Assembly: GCA_937959265.1 (NCBI GenBank)
Contig: CALGMA010000019.1
Coordinates: 1 to 64,000 of the forward strand
Direction of reading: 5' to 3'
Length of the DNA: 64,000 nt
Origin: an uncultured Anaerolineae bacterium
GTDB taxonomy: Bacteria; Chloroflexota; Anaerolineae; J036; Brachytrichaceae
Position numbers and translations under genes: made by a program. The notes beneath the pieces are model-generated. The model was given only the letters and a program-made list of their open reading frames with translations. It was not told the DNA's origin and did not search any database. The number at the start of each line of letters is the position of its first letter. Position 1 is the stretch's first letter. Shown one piece after another: positions 62,313-64,000 of this stretch.

Positions 62313-64000
62313 ATGAACGACTTTCTCATTCGTGGTGCGCTGGCTGATGTTGATCCCGGTGTGGCCGAGTTGATCCAGCACGAGCACGCGCGTCAGCTCG
62401 ACAAGTTGATCATGATCGCCAGCGAATCCTATGTGCCGGCGGCCGTGCGCGAGGCCGAAGGCTCGGTCTTCCAGAACATCTATGCCGAGGGCTATCCTCA
62501 TGCCGACATGCACGGCATGAGCGAGGCCGAGATCCTGGACTATGAGTCGCAACTGGCGTTCTACCGGCGGAACGGCGACCGGCGCTACTACAAAGGCGTC
62601 GAGTACTGCAATTTGATCGAGGCGTTGGCGCAGCGGCGCGGCGCGGAGGTATTCTGCCCGCCCGGCATGACGCCGGAGCAGTTGTTCGTCAACGTGCAAC
62701 CCCTCAGTGGCGCCGTGGCCAACGCAGCCATTTACGAAGCGTTGGTGCAACCAGGCGACACGGTGATGACGCTCGACCTGTTGCACGGCGGCCACCTCTC
62801 GCATGGCAGCCCGGTCAACGTCACCGGCTATCGTCAGCGCATCGTGCACTATCGCGTGAACGAAGAGACCGAGTTGCTCGACTACGAGGAGATCTACGAG
62901 CTGGCCCAGCGCGAGAAACCGAAGATGATCATCGCCGGCTACACCTCGTATCCATGGGCGCCAGACTTCCACAAGTTTCGTGCCATTGCCGATTCGGTCG
63001 GGGCTTATTTGCTGGCCGACATCGCGCACACCGCCGGCATGGCCGCCGCCGGCGTTTATCCTAACCCGGTCGGCGTCGCGCACGTCACGTCGTTCACCAC
63101 CCACAAGACGATGATGGGGCCGCGCGGCGCGGTCATCATCACGACCGATCCAGAGCTGGCCAAGCGCATAGACCGCGCAGTGTTCCCCGGCCTACAGGGC
63201 GGTCCCAACGTCAACAAGATCGCCGGCATGGCCGTCATGTTCAAACTGGCGAAGACGCTACAGTTCAAGGCGTTGCAGCAACAGATCGCCAGGAATGCCG
63301 TTGCGCTCAGCGATGGACTCAAAGCGAACGGCCTGCGCGTGGTGCACGGCGGCACCAACACGCACATGGTCTTGTTGGACTGCAAGTCCATCGCACAGCA
63401 TGACGGCGTGCCGCTGATGGGCAACGTGGCATCGCGCATCCTCGACCTGATCGGTATCGTGTGCAACCGCAATACCATCCCCGGCGACAAAGATGCCGGC
63501 CGGCCAAGCGCGCTGCGCTTCGGCACGCCGTGGGTCACCCAGCGCGGCCTGAAGGAAGACGACATGCGGGAGATCGCCGACGTGATCGCGCGGGTGCTGA
63601 AGACGGCCAGGCCGCACACCATCCCCACGAAGAAGTCGGTGGCCTACACCGCGCGGGTGGACTTCGACGCGCTGATGGAAAGCGTGGCGCGCATCGGCGC
63701 GCTTGTCGCTAAGGCCGGTCGGGATTTCGACCTGCCGCGCGAGGGGTATCCGTTCGTGTGGCATGCAGCGAATGGGCAAGCGCCGGGGGGCGGGGATCGG
63801 GAGTCGGCAAAGCCAATCACGGTATGCGGCGCGCAGGCTGCGACATTCCTGAGCGTCGTCTTGGGCACGGATGCGAGCGCGCTGGACGACGGTGCCAAAG
63901 TGACCGTGCTGGGGCGTAACCGCGCGCCGCTGTGCGCGGCGACATTGACCCGCGTGGATGATGGCTACGCCCTCAATGTGCCGATGGACAAAGCGCCCCA
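62313..64000 (+). CDS. glyA: Serine hydroxymethyltransferase, probably fused to a GcvT-like domain; 3' end outside the window
   Basis: Open from ATG 62313 to the window end (562 codons). SHMT features: LIMIASESYVP, GDRRYYKGVEYCNLIE, GGHLSHGSPVN, LLADIAHTAGM, and the PLP lysine in SFTTHKTMMGPRGA. The SHMT part is long: an insert (HADMHGMSEAEILDYESQLA) follows QNIYAEGYP, and the domain ends near residue 478 instead of about 420. After a Gly-rich linker, ITVCGAQAATFLSVVLGT, ALDDGAKVTVLGR and ATLTRVDDGYALNV resemble the N-terminal folate-binding part of GcvT. A ribosome binding site AAGGAG (62297-62302) stands 10 bases away; a three-codon ORF (62305-62316, M-T-G-stop) overlaps the start as ATGA. 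Control by the ZTP riboswitch is expected. Confidence 0.9.
   Translation, partial: MNDFLIRGALADVDPGVAELIQHEHARQLDKLIMIASESYVPAAVREAEGSVFQNIYAEGYPHADMHGMSEAEILDYESQLAFYRRNGDRRYYKGVEYCNLIEALAQRRGAEVFCPPGMTPEQLFVNVQPLSGAVANAAIYEALVQPGDTVMTLDLLHGGHLSHGSPVNVTGYRQRIVHYRVNEETELLDYEEIYELAQREKPKMIIAGYTSYPWAPDFHKFRAIADSVGAYLLADIAHTAGMAAAGVYPNPVGVAHVTSFTTHKTMMGPRGAVIITTDPELAKRIDRAVFPGLQGGPNVNKIAGMAVMFKLAKTLQFKALQQQIARNAVALSDGLKANGLRVVHGGTNTHMVLLDCKSIAQHDGVPLMGNVASRILDLIGIVCNRNTIPGDKDAGRPSALRFGTPWVTQRGLKEDDMREIADVIARVLKTARPHTIPTKKSVAYTARVDFDALMESVARIGALVAKAGRDFDLPREGYPFVWHAANGQAPGGGDRESAKPITVCGAQAATFLSVVLGTDASALDDGAKVTVLGRNRAPLCAATLTRVDDGYALNVPMDKAP

Overview
The window is a GC-rich, gene-dense stretch of one bacterial chromosome with no tRNA, rRNA, CRISPR array, insertion sequence or phage gene that I can see. 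Gene content (a 13-subunit-type complex I operon, SCO1 and PCu(A)C copper proteins for cytochrome oxidase, a MutS2, a type III polyketide synthase, a cysteine-free L31, a long SHMT) fits an aerobic or facultative member of the Chloroflexota (Anaerolineae-like). That placement is an inference from gene content and style, not a phylogeny.

Layout. 1-1807: copper delivery to oxidase (PCu(A)C domain protein, two SCO proteins). 1867-3020: consensus promoter, rplU-rpmA-rpmE and a terminator. 3047-3847: a CcdA-type thiol transporter whose first membrane segment sits at the C-terminus. 3861-6262: XdhC-like protein and an enolase-superfamily enzyme. 6347-12778: accessory locus with a divergent methyltransferase and a tightly overlapping run PqqD-like / HprK-like kinase / double glycosyltransferase / ABC exporter / NTP_transf_5 protein; this looks like a peptide- or glycan-tailoring and export system without a recognisable precursor gene. 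12775-15144: pfkA and a GNAT-like protein. 15235-17318: a ChlI-ChlD chelatase gene apparently decoded as two products through a -1 frameshift. 17436-18582: mycoredoxin-like protein and a DUF4230 protein.

18686-36668 (all minus strand): the nuo operon in the order nuoA-B-C-D-E-F-G-H-I-J-K-L-M, followed by lgt and a five-heme cytochrome. nuoN is absent from its usual place, and four unrelated genes are inserted (retropepsin-like protease between E and F, secreted OB-fold protein between F and G, NahK-like kinase between K and L, dienelactone hydrolase between L and M). Strong hairpins sit in several intercistronic gaps.

36788-48241 (minus): a 1005-residue FAD/Fe-S D-lactate (glycolate) dehydrogenase, an UMF1-type MFS permease, a cytoplasmic sulfite-oxidase-fold molybdoenzyme, an AI-2E family permease, a type III PKS, MutS2 and an ornithine cyclodeaminase-family enzyme. 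48299-56332: Trm112-like protein, a second secreted OB-fold protein, a FecR-like protein, accC, leuB, and a TPR-rich lytic transglycosylase lipoprotein. 56419-61972: a stress-type group with an adenosine-specific kinase, a frameshifted hydrolase pseudogene, a tandem UspA protein, a Ca2+-type P-ATPase and a single UspA. 62064-64000: a ZTP riboswitch with an intrinsic terminator in front of glyA, whose reading frame runs past the normal SHMT end into what looks like a GcvT-type domain and out of the window.

Most interesting items: the chlI/chlD frameshift cassette, the circularly permuted CcdA, the PqqD-HprK-GT-ABC-NTase locus with a lasso-leader-like tail on the PqqD protein, the ZTP riboswitch with covariation in its pseudoknot, and the SHMT fusion.
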